A DNA stretch of 7,939 nucleotides, from positions 1-7,939 of the forward strand of contig JAHZJZ010000115.1 of assembly GCA_022600655.1 (NCBI GenBank), written 5' to 3'. How positions within the stretch are numbered: the stretch's first letter is position 1; every line of letters starts with the position of its first letter. The notes beneath the pieces were generated by a model. It saw nothing but the letters and a program-made list of their open reading frames with translations. It made no database searches and was not told where the DNA came from. Position numbers and translations under genes: made by a program. The DNA is from Campylobacterota bacterium. Its GTDB lineage: Bacteria; Campylobacterota; Campylobacteria; Campylobacterales; Sulfurovaceae. Shown in pieces: positions 1 through 5,784 of this stretch.

Positions 1-177
1 CCTAATATTAGAGCGTATAAAAACAGAATCTGTATTGATACCTCTTCTATTTATGGAGATACACTTAGTTGTGCCATTATAAAAAAAGATAAATTAATAT
101 TTGACAGCACACCATTTCAACATAAGCAACCACCTGCTACTCAGCACTATAATCTACTGTTTGATTTTTACCATTAA
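1..177 (+). CDS. C-terminal fragment of a probable metallophosphoesterase (PP2A-like phosphatase family)
   Basis: The reading frame is open from base 1 to the TAA at 175-177 and gives 58 residues of a protein whose start lies outside the window. The segment RICIDTSSIYGDTLSCAII resembles the closing strand of calcineurin-like serine/threonine phosphatases and diadenosine-tetraphosphatases, where an I(D)TG-x-x-YGG-x-LTA-type motif follows the last metal-binding histidine. The metal ligands themselves would lie upstream and are not visible, so the family call rests on this one motif. The tail after it (LIFDSTPFQHKQPPATQHYN..) is not diagnostic. The stop codon lies inside the left arm of the inverted repeat at 166-204. 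The fragment is probably a separate transcription unit from argF, because a promoter-like element lies between them. Coding status is fairly sure; function is tentative. Confidence 0.55.
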   Translation, partial: PNIRAYKNRICIDTSSIYGDTLSCAIIKKDKLIFDSTPFQHKQPPATQHYNLLFDFYH

Positions 178-204
178 CTTCTTTATAAAAATTTAATGGT
201 AAAA
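166..204. repeat. Perfect 12-bp inverted repeat overlapping the argF promoter
   Basis: TTTTACCATTAA (166-177) and TTAATGGTAAAA (193-204) are exact reverse complements separated by 15 bases. The left arm covers the last codons and stop of the upstream gene; the right arm covers most of the inferred extended -10 box of argF. Because the arms begin with T and end with A, the hairpin is not followed by a U-tract, so a standard intrinsic terminator is unlikely in either direction. An operator or a weak transcript-end hairpin are both possible. It does not match the E. coli ARG-box pattern. Confidence 0.6.
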
Positions 205-205
205 T
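197..205 (+). promoter_or_regulatory. Probable argF-hemN promoter, extended -10 (TGGTAAAAT)
   Basis: TGGTAAAAT at 197-205 is an extended -10 box of the same TGnTAwAAT form found ahead of the two other inferred transcription units here. No convincing -35 hexamer is seen 16-18 bases upstream, as is usual for RpoD promoters of Campylobacterota. Transcription would start near 212, giving a leader of about 65 bases. A second TAAAAT at 214-219 is a weaker alternative. Confidence 0.5.
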
Positions 206-276
206 AGCTCCCTTAAAATAAAAAATCACTTACATATACATTCTACATGCTTATAGGTGAGTATTAGGAAATCCAC

Positions 277-1221
277 ATGAGACACTTTTTAAGCTTAAAA
301 GATTTTACCAAAGGTGAACTTTTAGAGATGATTACCTTAGCACAAAAGATAAAATTACAAACGAAACAGAGAAAGTTTGTACCTTACATGGAGCATCAGA
401 CTCTTGGTATGATTTTTGAAAAGAGTTCAACCAGAACCCGTGTAAGTTTTGAGACAGGTATCTATCAGCTTGGTGGTGTGGGTCTCTTTTTATCATCAAA
501 TGATATTCAGTTGGGTCGTGGTGAACCGATGAAGGATACAGCTAGAGTGATAAGCCGTATGGTTGATATGGTGATGATACGAACCTTTGAACATACCAAA
601 ATAGAGGAGTTTGCTCAGCACTCTCAAGTTCCTGTGGTCAATGGATTAACCGATAGTTATCACCCTGTACAGTTGATGACAGACTATTTAACCATATTGG
701 AGTGTGGTATTGAAAACCCTATAGTAGCTTATGTGGGTGATGGTAATAATATCGTTCACTCTTGGTTAATGTTGGCTGCGAAGCTAGGTTTTGATTTACG
801 TATAGCGACACCAAAAGGGTATGAGTGTGATGCAGCAATTGTTGCTGAGTCTTTGGAGATAGCTAAAGAGAGTGGCGCAACCATAACTATTAGCAATGAC
901 CCTAAAGAGGCAGTGGTTGGTGCTAACGTTGTCACTACAGACACGTGGGTCTCTATGGGGCAAGAAGAGGAGAAAGAGGTACGGTTGAAAGCTTTTGATG
1001 GTTATATAGTAGATAAAAATTTAATGGGCTTAGCCCAAGAGAATGCAATTTTCTTACACTGTTTACCAGCTTATAGAGAGTATGAAGTGAGTGAAGAGGT
1101 CTTTGAAGCCCATGCTGATGAGATTTTTTTAGAAGCAGAAAATAGACTTCATGCTCAAAAGGGTATTATGGTTTGGTTAGACCAACACAGAGATGATACA
1201 ATAGAAAATGAGAATTCTTAA
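277..1221 (+). CDS. argF: Ornithine carbamoyltransferase
   Basis: Cytoplasmic enzyme that joins carbamoyl phosphate to ornithine to give citrulline and phosphate, the sixth step of arginine synthesis. All family landmarks are present in its 314 residues: the carbamoyl-phosphate loop STRTR at 51-55, HPVQ at 129-132, the ornithine-binding SMG loop at 226-228, and the HCLP motif with catalytic Cys262 at 261-264. The N-terminal carbamoyl-phosphate half and the C-terminal ornithine half are both complete, and the length is normal for the family (about 305-335). The ATG at 277 is preceded by AGGAA at 266-270 with a six-base gap, and the protein begins with the typical RHFLSLKDFT. Its stop overlaps the start of hemN by one base (TAATG), so the two are translationally coupled. 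The SMG motif separates it from aspartate carbamoyltransferase. Regulation by arginine is plausible, but no recognisable ARG box was found. Confidence 0.96.
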   Translation: MRHFLSLKDFTKGELLEMITLAQKIKLQTKQRKFVPYMEHQTLGMIFEKSSTRTRVSFETGIYQLGGVGLFLSSNDIQLGRGEPMKDTARVISRMVDMVMIRTFEHTKIEEFAQHSQVPVVNGLTDSYHPVQLMTDYLTILECGIENPIVAYVGDGNNIVHSWLMLAAKLGFDLRIATPKGYECDAAIVAESLEIAKESGATITISNDPKEAVVGANVVTTDTWVSMGQEEEKEVRLKAFDGYIVDKNLMGLAQENAIFLHCLPAYREYEVSEEVFEAHADEIFLEAENRLHAQKGIMVWLDQHRDDTIENENS

Positions 1222-2588
1222 TGAGTAATATTGATTTTGAAAAATTTTCTAAATACTCTAAACCAGGACCTAGATATACCTCTTACCCCACAGCCTTAGA
1301 GTTTAGTAATGACTTTAAACATGAACAATATATAGAGTTTTTAGAGAACTCTACAGAGAAGATTTCTCTCTATGTTCACTTACCTTTTTGTCGCTCTGCC
1401 TGTTATTTCTGTGGATGTAATGTGGTCTTTACCTCAAAAGAGGAGAAGTTGAGTCGCTATGTGGAGTATCTTAAAAAAGAGGTAGATATCTTAGCTGAAC
1501 ATATCGATACCTCTCGTGAAGTGATTCAGTTTCACTTTGGTGGAGGAACACCTACTTTTTATAAAGCGTTTGAACTTGATGAGATAGTCTCTTATATTAA
1601 GTCAAAGTTTCCTAACTGGAGCAGTGAAGCAGAGGTGAGTTGTGAGATAGACCCACGTTTTTTTAATGAAGAGCAGATGCAGGTATTTCAAAAACATGGA
1701 TTTAATCGTATCAGTTTTGGGGTGCAGGATTTAGATGAGAAGGTACAAAAAGAGATACACCGTATTCAGCCGTTAGAGTTAACTAAAAAAGCGGTTGAGT
1801 TAGCACGAAAATATGGAATTAATTCAATTAATACCGATTTTATTTATGGATTACCATTCCAAACTTTAGAGACATTTAAAAAGACATTGGAACTCTCGAC
1901 TCAGCTTAACCCTGATAGGGTGGCTGTCTTTAACTATGCTCATGTGCCTTGGTTGATGCGAACCATGCGTAAGTTTGATGAGACAACGCTCCCAGCCCCT
2001 GATGTAAAGTTACAGATTTTCAGATATACCATTGACTTTTTTGAATCACATGGGTATAAAATGGTAGGGATGGATCACTTTGCTAAACCAGAAGATGAAC
2101 TTTTTGGAGCCATTGAGAAAGGTGAGCTTCATCGAAACTTCCAAGGTTATACCACAAAAGGTGGATCAAATCTTGTAGGAATAGGTTTAACAAGTATTGG
2201 TGAAGGTAAGCGTTATTATGCCCAAAACACCAAAGATATGAAGCTCTATGAGGAGGCTTTAGATGCAGGACGACTCCCTTTTGAAAGAGGGGTTGTTCTA
2301 GATGATGATGACTTTTTAAGAAAAGCTGTTATTATGGAGTTGATGGCAAACTTTCATATTGATATTAAACGTGTTGAGAGAGAGTATGGTATAGATTTTA
2401 ATCAGTACTTTGCAGATGCCCTAGATGCCCTACAAGAGTTTGTAGAGGCTGACTTAGTATCTATAGATGATACTGAGATAAAAGTAAGTACAACAGGAAC
2501 CCTGCTCATACGAAATATAGCGATGCCATTTGATGCTTATATGAAAAAGTATGCACAGAGTAAGAAATCATTTTCTAAAACCGTGTAG
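1221..2588 (+). CDS. hemN: Oxygen-independent coproporphyrinogen III oxidase (radical SAM)
   Basis: Cytoplasmic radical SAM enzyme that decarboxylates two propionates of coproporphyrinogen III to give protoporphyrinogen IX without oxygen, a late step of haem synthesis. The cluster motif is C57-xxx-C61-xx-C64-G-C66. The CGC ending and the N-terminal GPRYTSYPTA block (16-25) are marks of true HemN and argue against the HemW/HemN-like chaperone paralogue. Further blocks are FHFGGGTP (104-111), GVQD (167-170), YGLP (209-212), MDHFAKPEDEL (284-294), the GYTT segment near 309-312, and the C-terminal HemN domain ending RNIAMPFDAYM (431-441). At 455 residues it is full length (E. coli HemN is 457). 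The ATG overlaps the argF stop (TAATG), with only a weak GAGA upstream, so coupling to argF translation probably matters. Its TAG stop lies within the left arm of the 2584-2614 hairpin. HemN needs a final electron acceptor that is not well defined in vivo; see the Fe-S protein downstream. Confidence 0.95.
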   Translation: MSNIDFEKFSKYSKPGPRYTSYPTALEFSNDFKHEQYIEFLENSTEKISLYVHLPFCRSACYFCGCNVVFTSKEEKLSRYVEYLKKEVDILAEHIDTSREVIQFHFGGGTPTFYKAFELDEIVSYIKSKFPNWSSEAEVSCEIDPRFFNEEQMQVFQKHGFNRISFGVQDLDEKVQKEIHRIQPLELTKKAVELARKYGINSINTDFIYGLPFQTLETFKKTLELSTQLNPDRVAVFNYAHVPWLMRTMRKFDETTLPAPDVKLQIFRYTIDFFESHGYKMVGMDHFAKPEDELFGAIEKGELHRNFQGYTTKGGSNLVGIGLTSIGEGKRYYAQNTKDMKLYEEALDAGRLPFERGVVLDDDDFLRKAVIMELMANFHIDIKRVEREYGIDFNQYFADALDALQEFVEADLVSIDDTEIKVSTTGTLLIRNIAMPFDAYMKKYAQSKKSFSKTV

Positions 2589-2614
2589 CGTGGTGCATTC
2601 TTGCCCACGCTACA
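2584..2614. repeat. REP-like GC-rich hairpin covering the hemN stop codon
   Basis: TGTAGCGTGG (2584-2593) and CCACGCTACA (2605-2614) form a perfect 10-bp stem with an 11-base loop. It is much richer in GC than its surroundings. The hemN stop TAG (2586-2588) lies inside the left arm. No T-tract follows (GACATTAAAAG), so it is not a typical intrinsic terminator, although it could stabilise the hemN mRNA end. The sequence has the look of a dispersed REP-type palindrome; that it is repeated elsewhere in the genome is an inference. Confidence 0.6.
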
Positions 2615-2628
2615 GACATTAAAAGATA

Positions 2629-2709
2629 TCTTGCAAAACTCATTTGGAATCGGAGACTTTAGTCCCGAATATAACGAGGCTAAAGCCATCGGTTCCTAGT
2701 TTTGCAAGA
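2629..2709. repeat. Inverted REP-like doublet (BIME/MITE-like), 81 bp
   Basis: The outer arms TCTTGCAAAACT (2629-2640) and AGTTTTGCAAGA (2698-2709) are a perfect 12-bp inverted repeat. Inside are two short hairpins, GACTTTAGTC (2655-2664) and GGCTAAAGCC (2680 region; GAGGCTAAAGCC spans 2676-2687). Read on the minus strand, 2646-2667 aligns with 2675-2696 on the plus strand at 16 of 22 positions, sharing the CTAAAG core and a TTCC end. The block is therefore two diverged inverted copies of one unit, the layout of a BIME or of a MITE-like element. It has no open reading frame. It ends 19 bases before the next start codon, so it lies in what would be the promoter or leader of the Fe-S gene. Confidence 0.65.
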
Positions 2710-2728
2710 AGTCTAAAGAAAGAAAAAA

Positions 2729-4021
2729 GTGAAAAAAGTAGAAGATATTTTTAATTTTACCCAAACCAGTGATGAGTGTGTTAAGTGTGGAAAGTGTATT
2801 CCTGTCTGTACCATTCACCAAGTTAACGCCGATGAAGTTACCTCTCCTCGTGGATTTATTGAGCTTTTAGGTCAATACCAACAAGGAAACCTAGAGCTTG
2901 ATAAAAATGCCAAAGATATTTTTGAGAGCTGTTTCTTATGTACCAACTGTGTCGATGTCTGTCCAAACTCACTACCAACCGATATGGTAATAGAAGAGGT
3001 ACGGGCTGATATAGCCGATAAATTTGGTATTGCATGGTTTAAAAAAGCTTTCTTTACGCTTCTACGTCATCGTAAACTGATGGATATTATGATGAAGCTA
3101 GGCTATACCTTTAGAACCTGTGGATTTAAAGATGATAGTAAACGAGGAGGAATGATACCTCGTTTCCCTATGCCAATTATCAAAAGTGGACGACTCTTAC
3201 CATCACTAGGTAAAACCAGCTTTATGAACAAGTATCCAGAAGAGATAAACAACGGTGGAAAACGACGAGTAGCCATATTTATCGGTTGTTTAGCAAACTA
3301 TAACTATACTGAAATAGGTGACTCGCTAATAGATATATTTGCTGAACTAGATATTGATGCGTTTATCCCTAAAAAGCAGATGTGTTGTTCTGCACCAGCT
3401 TACTTTACAGGTGACCAGTATACGGTTGAGAAGCTCTCTAAGAAAAATATTGAGTATTTTGAGACTTTTATTGATGATGTTGAAGCCATTATTATTCCAG
3501 AAGCAACCTGTTCAGCGATGATTAAACATGACTGGGAGATTTTCTTTAACAACCATGAGATGCAAGACTGGGCAAAAAGAGCTAAAAAACTCAATGAAAA
3601 AATCTTTATGGCAACTGAGTGGTTGGAGCAAAACACCGACCTAAAAGCTAAGTTAGAAGCCAAAGGTAAAAGTTTTGAAGATACCATCACCTATCATGAT
3701 GCTTGTCATGCTAAAAAGGTACAAGGCATTCACAAAGAGCCACGTGAACTACTCTCTCAAAATTATGAAATTAAAGAGATGAGTGACAGTGACCGATGTT
3801 GTGGTTTTGGTGGAGTAACCATGCAGACAGAAAAGTACCACTTTGCAGAACTTGCAGGTCAACCAAAAGCCAAAATGATAGGTGAAACGGGTGCTACAAT
3901 AGTAAGTGCAGAGTGTTCAGCTTGTCGTATGCAGATAAGTAACTCCCTACATCAAGCTGATGTCGATGTGGTGTTTAAAAATCCTGTGGAGTTGATTGCT
4001 GAGGCGTTGAAAAAATATTAA
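2729..4021 (+). CDS. (Fe-S)-binding CCG-domain protein, GlpC/GlcF-like electron-transfer subunit
   Basis: Predicted soluble or membrane-associated electron-transfer protein of 430 residues. Two 4Fe-4S ferredoxin motifs lie at the N-terminus: C17-xx-C20-xx-C23-xxx-C27 and C68-xx-C71-xx-C74-xxx-C78. Two cysteine-rich CCG domains follow: C187 / C219-C220 / C261, and C326 / C357-C358-G / C396-xx-C399. The first lacks the last cysteine of the usual CxxC (C261-S-A-M264). This is the order seen in GlpC (anaerobic glycerol-3-phosphate dehydrogenase) and GlcF (glycolate oxidase), which pass electrons from a flavin subunit towards quinone. No flavin partner is encoded here, so the substrate is unknown and no symbol is given. 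Translation appears to start at the GTG at 2729, since an in-frame TAA lies at 2714; the ribosome site is a weak AAAGAAAG-like purine run. It follows hemN after 140 bases filled largely by repeats, so co-transcription is uncertain. Confidence 0.85.
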   Translation: MKKVEDIFNFTQTSDECVKCGKCIPVCTIHQVNADEVTSPRGFIELLGQYQQGNLELDKNAKDIFESCFLCTNCVDVCPNSLPTDMVIEEVRADIADKFGIAWFKKAFFTLLRHRKLMDIMMKLGYTFRTCGFKDDSKRGGMIPRFPMPIIKSGRLLPSLGKTSFMNKYPEEINNGGKRRVAIFIGCLANYNYTEIGDSLIDIFAELDIDAFIPKKQMCCSAPAYFTGDQYTVEKLSKKNIEYFETFIDDVEAIIIPEATCSAMIKHDWEIFFNNHEMQDWAKRAKKLNEKIFMATEWLEQNTDLKAKLEAKGKSFEDTITYHDACHAKKVQGIHKEPRELLSQNYEIKEMSDSDRCCGFGGVTMQTEKYHFAELAGQPKAKMIGETGATIVSAECSACRMQISNSLHQADVDVVFKNPVELIAEALKKY

Positions 4022-4068
4022 GGTTTTATCTTCAATAAACATTTTACTATTGGTTAACATAGGATAGA

Positions 4069-4089
4069 TTCTATAAAATATTTATAGAA
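4069..4089. repeat. AT-rich perfect palindrome, 9-bp arms
   Basis: TTCTATAAA (4069-4077) and TTTATAGAA (4081-4089) are exact reverse complements around ATA. It lies 48 bases after the Fe-S gene stop and about 100 bases before the inferred promoter of the next gene. With only one G-C pair it would make a poor terminator; a protein-binding site is as likely. In DNA this AT-rich, chance is also possible. Confidence 0.4.
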
Positions 4090-4115
4090 ATATTACTCTC
4101 CTTTCTTATAACTAT

Positions 4116-4177
4116 TTATATCACTTATTATATTAAAAAGTGATATAAGTCACTATGGCTATACACTTATATCACTT
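4116..4177. promoter_or_regulatory. Three-copy operator-like array (TTATATCACTT / AAGTGATATAA)
   Basis: The 11-mer TTATATCACTT occurs at 4116-4126 and 4167-4177, with its exact reverse complement between them at 4138-4148. The second and third copies extend into a perfect 15-bp inverted repeat, AAAAGTGATATAAGT (4136-4150) with ACTTATATCACTTTT (4165-4179), separated by 14 bases. The third copy ends seven bases before the -10 hexamer (4184-4189), so it occupies the -35/spacer region where a repressor would act. If transcribed from upstream, copies 1-2 and 2-3 could form mutually exclusive hairpins. The 2-3 hairpin ends in TTTT and might also act as a weak terminator for the Fe-S gene. No binding protein is identified. 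Confidence 0.6.
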
Positions 4178-4180
4178 TTA

Positions 4181-4189
4181 TGCTAAAAT
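4181..4189 (+). promoter_or_regulatory. Probable promoter of the ATPase-nuclease gene, extended -10 (TGCTAAAAT)
   Basis: TGCTAAAAT at 4181-4189 within a TATGCTAAAATA context is a strong-looking extended -10 for Campylobacterota RpoD. No -35 hexamer is evident. Initiation would fall near 4196, leaving a leader of only about 17 bases before the ATG at 4213. This placement rules out the in-frame ATG at 4180, which overlaps the promoter itself. Confidence 0.6.
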
Positions 4190-4202
4190 ATTATATAAAA
4201 AT

Positions 4203-4206
4203 GGAG
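4203..4206 (+). promoter_or_regulatory. Ribosome binding site GGAG that fixes the ATPase start at 4213
   Basis: GGAG at 4203-4206 is followed by six bases and ATG at 4213. The alternative ATG at 4201 overlaps this site and has only an A/T-rich run before it. Starting at 4213 gives MIGRKKE, matching the (F)IGRxxE opening usual for this ATPase family. Confidence 0.65.
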
Positions 4207-4212
4207 AAAAGT

Positions 4213-5700
4213 ATGATAGGTAGAAAAAAAGAGATAGCAACTTTAAATAATTTATGTGATAGTGATGAGAGTTCTCTCGTAGCCATTTATGGACGAAGAA
4301 GAATTGGTAAAACTTATCTGGTCAACTATATGTTTAAAGAGTATCGAAAAGAGTGTCTCTTTTTTGAATTTACAGGAACGTCCAATGTGCGTACAGAGGC
4401 ACAGATTGATAACTTTATAGAACAGGTCTATGAGTGGTTTCGAGCAGAACCTACCAAACCCATCAACAACTGGAGTGATGCCTTTAGGTTTTTAAAAAGA
4501 ACCATCGATGCAGAGGTGGAGCAAAAAGAGCATAAAGAGAAAGTTATTATCTTTATCGATGAGATACCATGGATAGACCCCTCTACAAAAGCAAACTTTC
4601 TTTCAGCTCTTGGTTACTTTTGGAATACCTATTGTGAGACAAGAGCCAATATTGTTATGATTCTCTGTGGCTCTAATGCCTCTTGGATAAAAAATAGAAT
4701 TTTTGAAGATGCTGTTGGACCTCTGCACAATAGATTGACCAAAAAAATTCCGATGTATCCTTTTGATTTAAAAGAGACAAAAAAATATCTTCTTGAGGAG
4801 AAAGGGTTTAATCTCGATGTTAAAATGGTCACCGATATCTATATGATATTTGGTGGTGTTGCCAAATACCTCTCCTATCTTGACCCTAAAAAAAGTCTCT
4901 ATGAGAATATAGATGAACTCTTCTTTAATCTTCATGGTTTGATGCATAATGAGTATGAAAAAGTATTTAAATCACTCTTTATGAATAGAGCAGATTTTCA
5001 CAAATCAATTATAGAACTACTCTGCAGTAAAAAGTCAGGATTTACCATCAATGAGATAGCAAAAAAACTTGAACTTTCTATGGGTAAGAGACTTATTACT
5101 ACCATCGATGAATTGGTGTTGTGTGGATTTATAAAAGGAGTTGGCAAGTTTAATCAAAAGAGCAGAGAGATTAAATATATAATCTCTGACCAGTATATTT
5201 TGTTTCATCATAGATGGATAAAAGAGCTTAGTAAAAATGATGTAGCGAGTTTTTCTATAGGGTATTGGCGGAATCAGACAACCAAACAGGCTTATAGTAT
5301 TTGGAGTGGTTTTGCATTTGAGATAGTTGTCATGACCAATATAGAGCTATATCTAAAAGCAAGAGGACTACAGAGACTCTTTGGTGGAGTTTACCATTGG
5401 CAACATATCGCAAAGAATGAAGATGAAAAAGGTACTCAAATCGATATGGTTGTTGATTATGGTAATGAGCTATTTGATATAGTTGAGTGTAAATACCATA
5501 GTGATGAGTTCATCATAACCAAAGAGTATGCTCAAACGCTTAAAAACAAGTTAAAGATGTTTCGAGCGTATGGACTTAATGGCAGACGCAAAGCAGAGCT
5601 TAGATTAGTTTTCTTGACAACTTACGGCGTAAAACATAATGTGGCATTTCATGGTTTAAATATAGATAAGATGAGCTTAGAAGAGTTAATTGGAGAGTAG
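4213..5700 (+). CDS. AAA-type ATPase with C-terminal DUF234 / PD-(D/E)XK nuclease-like domain
   Basis: Predicted cytoplasmic protein of 495 residues with the ATPase_2 + DUF234 architecture, first noted in archaea and scattered in bacteria. The P-loop GRRRIGKT is at 27-34 and the Walker B VIIFIDE at 111-117 (Asp116, Glu117). A sensor-like CGSN is at 152-155, a GPLHNR segment with Arg174 at 169-174, and the family FGGVAKYL block at 213-220. A winged-helix-like segment spans about 262-312. The C-terminal part holds E370, D411 and E425-C-K427, spaced as in the PD-(D/E)XK nuclease fold. No transmembrane segment is seen. The biological role of this family is not established; nucleic-acid processing or defence is an inference from the domains. 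A 4180 start would add 11 residues but is rejected because it lies in the promoter. The gene stands alone, with its own operator-like region upstream and a separate promoter after it. Its base composition does not obviously differ from its neighbours. Confidence 0.85.
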   Translation: MIGRKKEIATLNNLCDSDESSLVAIYGRRRIGKTYLVNYMFKEYRKECLFFEFTGTSNVRTEAQIDNFIEQVYEWFRAEPTKPINNWSDAFRFLKRTIDAEVEQKEHKEKVIIFIDEIPWIDPSTKANFLSALGYFWNTYCETRANIVMILCGSNASWIKNRIFEDAVGPLHNRLTKKIPMYPFDLKETKKYLLEEKGFNLDVKMVTDIYMIFGGVAKYLSYLDPKKSLYENIDELFFNLHGLMHNEYEKVFKSLFMNRADFHKSIIELLCSKKSGFTINEIAKKLELSMGKRLITTIDELVLCGFIKGVGKFNQKSREIKYIISDQYILFHHRWIKELSKNDVASFSIGYWRNQTTKQAYSIWSGFAFEIVVMTNIELYLKARGLQRLFGGVYHWQHIAKNEDEKGTQIDMVVDYGNELFDIVECKYHSDEFIITKEYAQTLKNKLKMFRAYGLNGRRKAELRLVFLTTYGVKHNVAFHGLNIDKMSLEELIGE

Positions 5701-5750
5701 GGGGGGTAATTCTGAGGCTTTGAAAAAAGAGTAGGCTTCTCTGCTAAATA

Positions 5751-5759
5751 TGATATAAT
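5751..5759 (+). promoter_or_regulatory. Probable promoter of the DUF898-M48 operon, extended -10 (TGATATAAT)
   Basis: TGATATAAT at 5751-5759 is a consensus TATAAT with the TGn extension. TTGAAA at 5720-5725 is too far away (28 bases) to serve as -35. Initiation near 5766 would give a leader of about 19 bases containing the CAGGAA ribosome site (5774-5779) ahead of the ATG at 5785. Confidence 0.6.
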
Positions 5760-5784
5760 TGACCATCTTATATCAGGAATATAT

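Noticed and set aside
255..260. AGGTGA as an alternative ribosome site for an earlier argF start
   Set aside because: No in-frame start codon follows at suitable spacing, and the ATG at 277 has its own AGGAA site and a family-typical N-terminus.
2584..2709. Possible CRISPR or intrinsic terminators in the hemN downstream gap
   Set aside because: The palindromes are two different single elements without regular spacers, and no T-tract follows either hairpin, so neither a CRISPR array nor a standard terminator is supported.
2675..2728. Possible small RNA, tRNA or attachment-site remnant
   Set aside because: No tRNA cloverleaf or T-loop sequence is present; the structure is better explained as half of the inverted REP-like doublet.
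3400..3690. Open frame of 96 codons on the minus strand inside the Fe-S gene
   Set aside because: It lies wholly antisense to a well supported gene, has no recognisable motif or good ribosome site, and is explained by the base composition of the coding strand.
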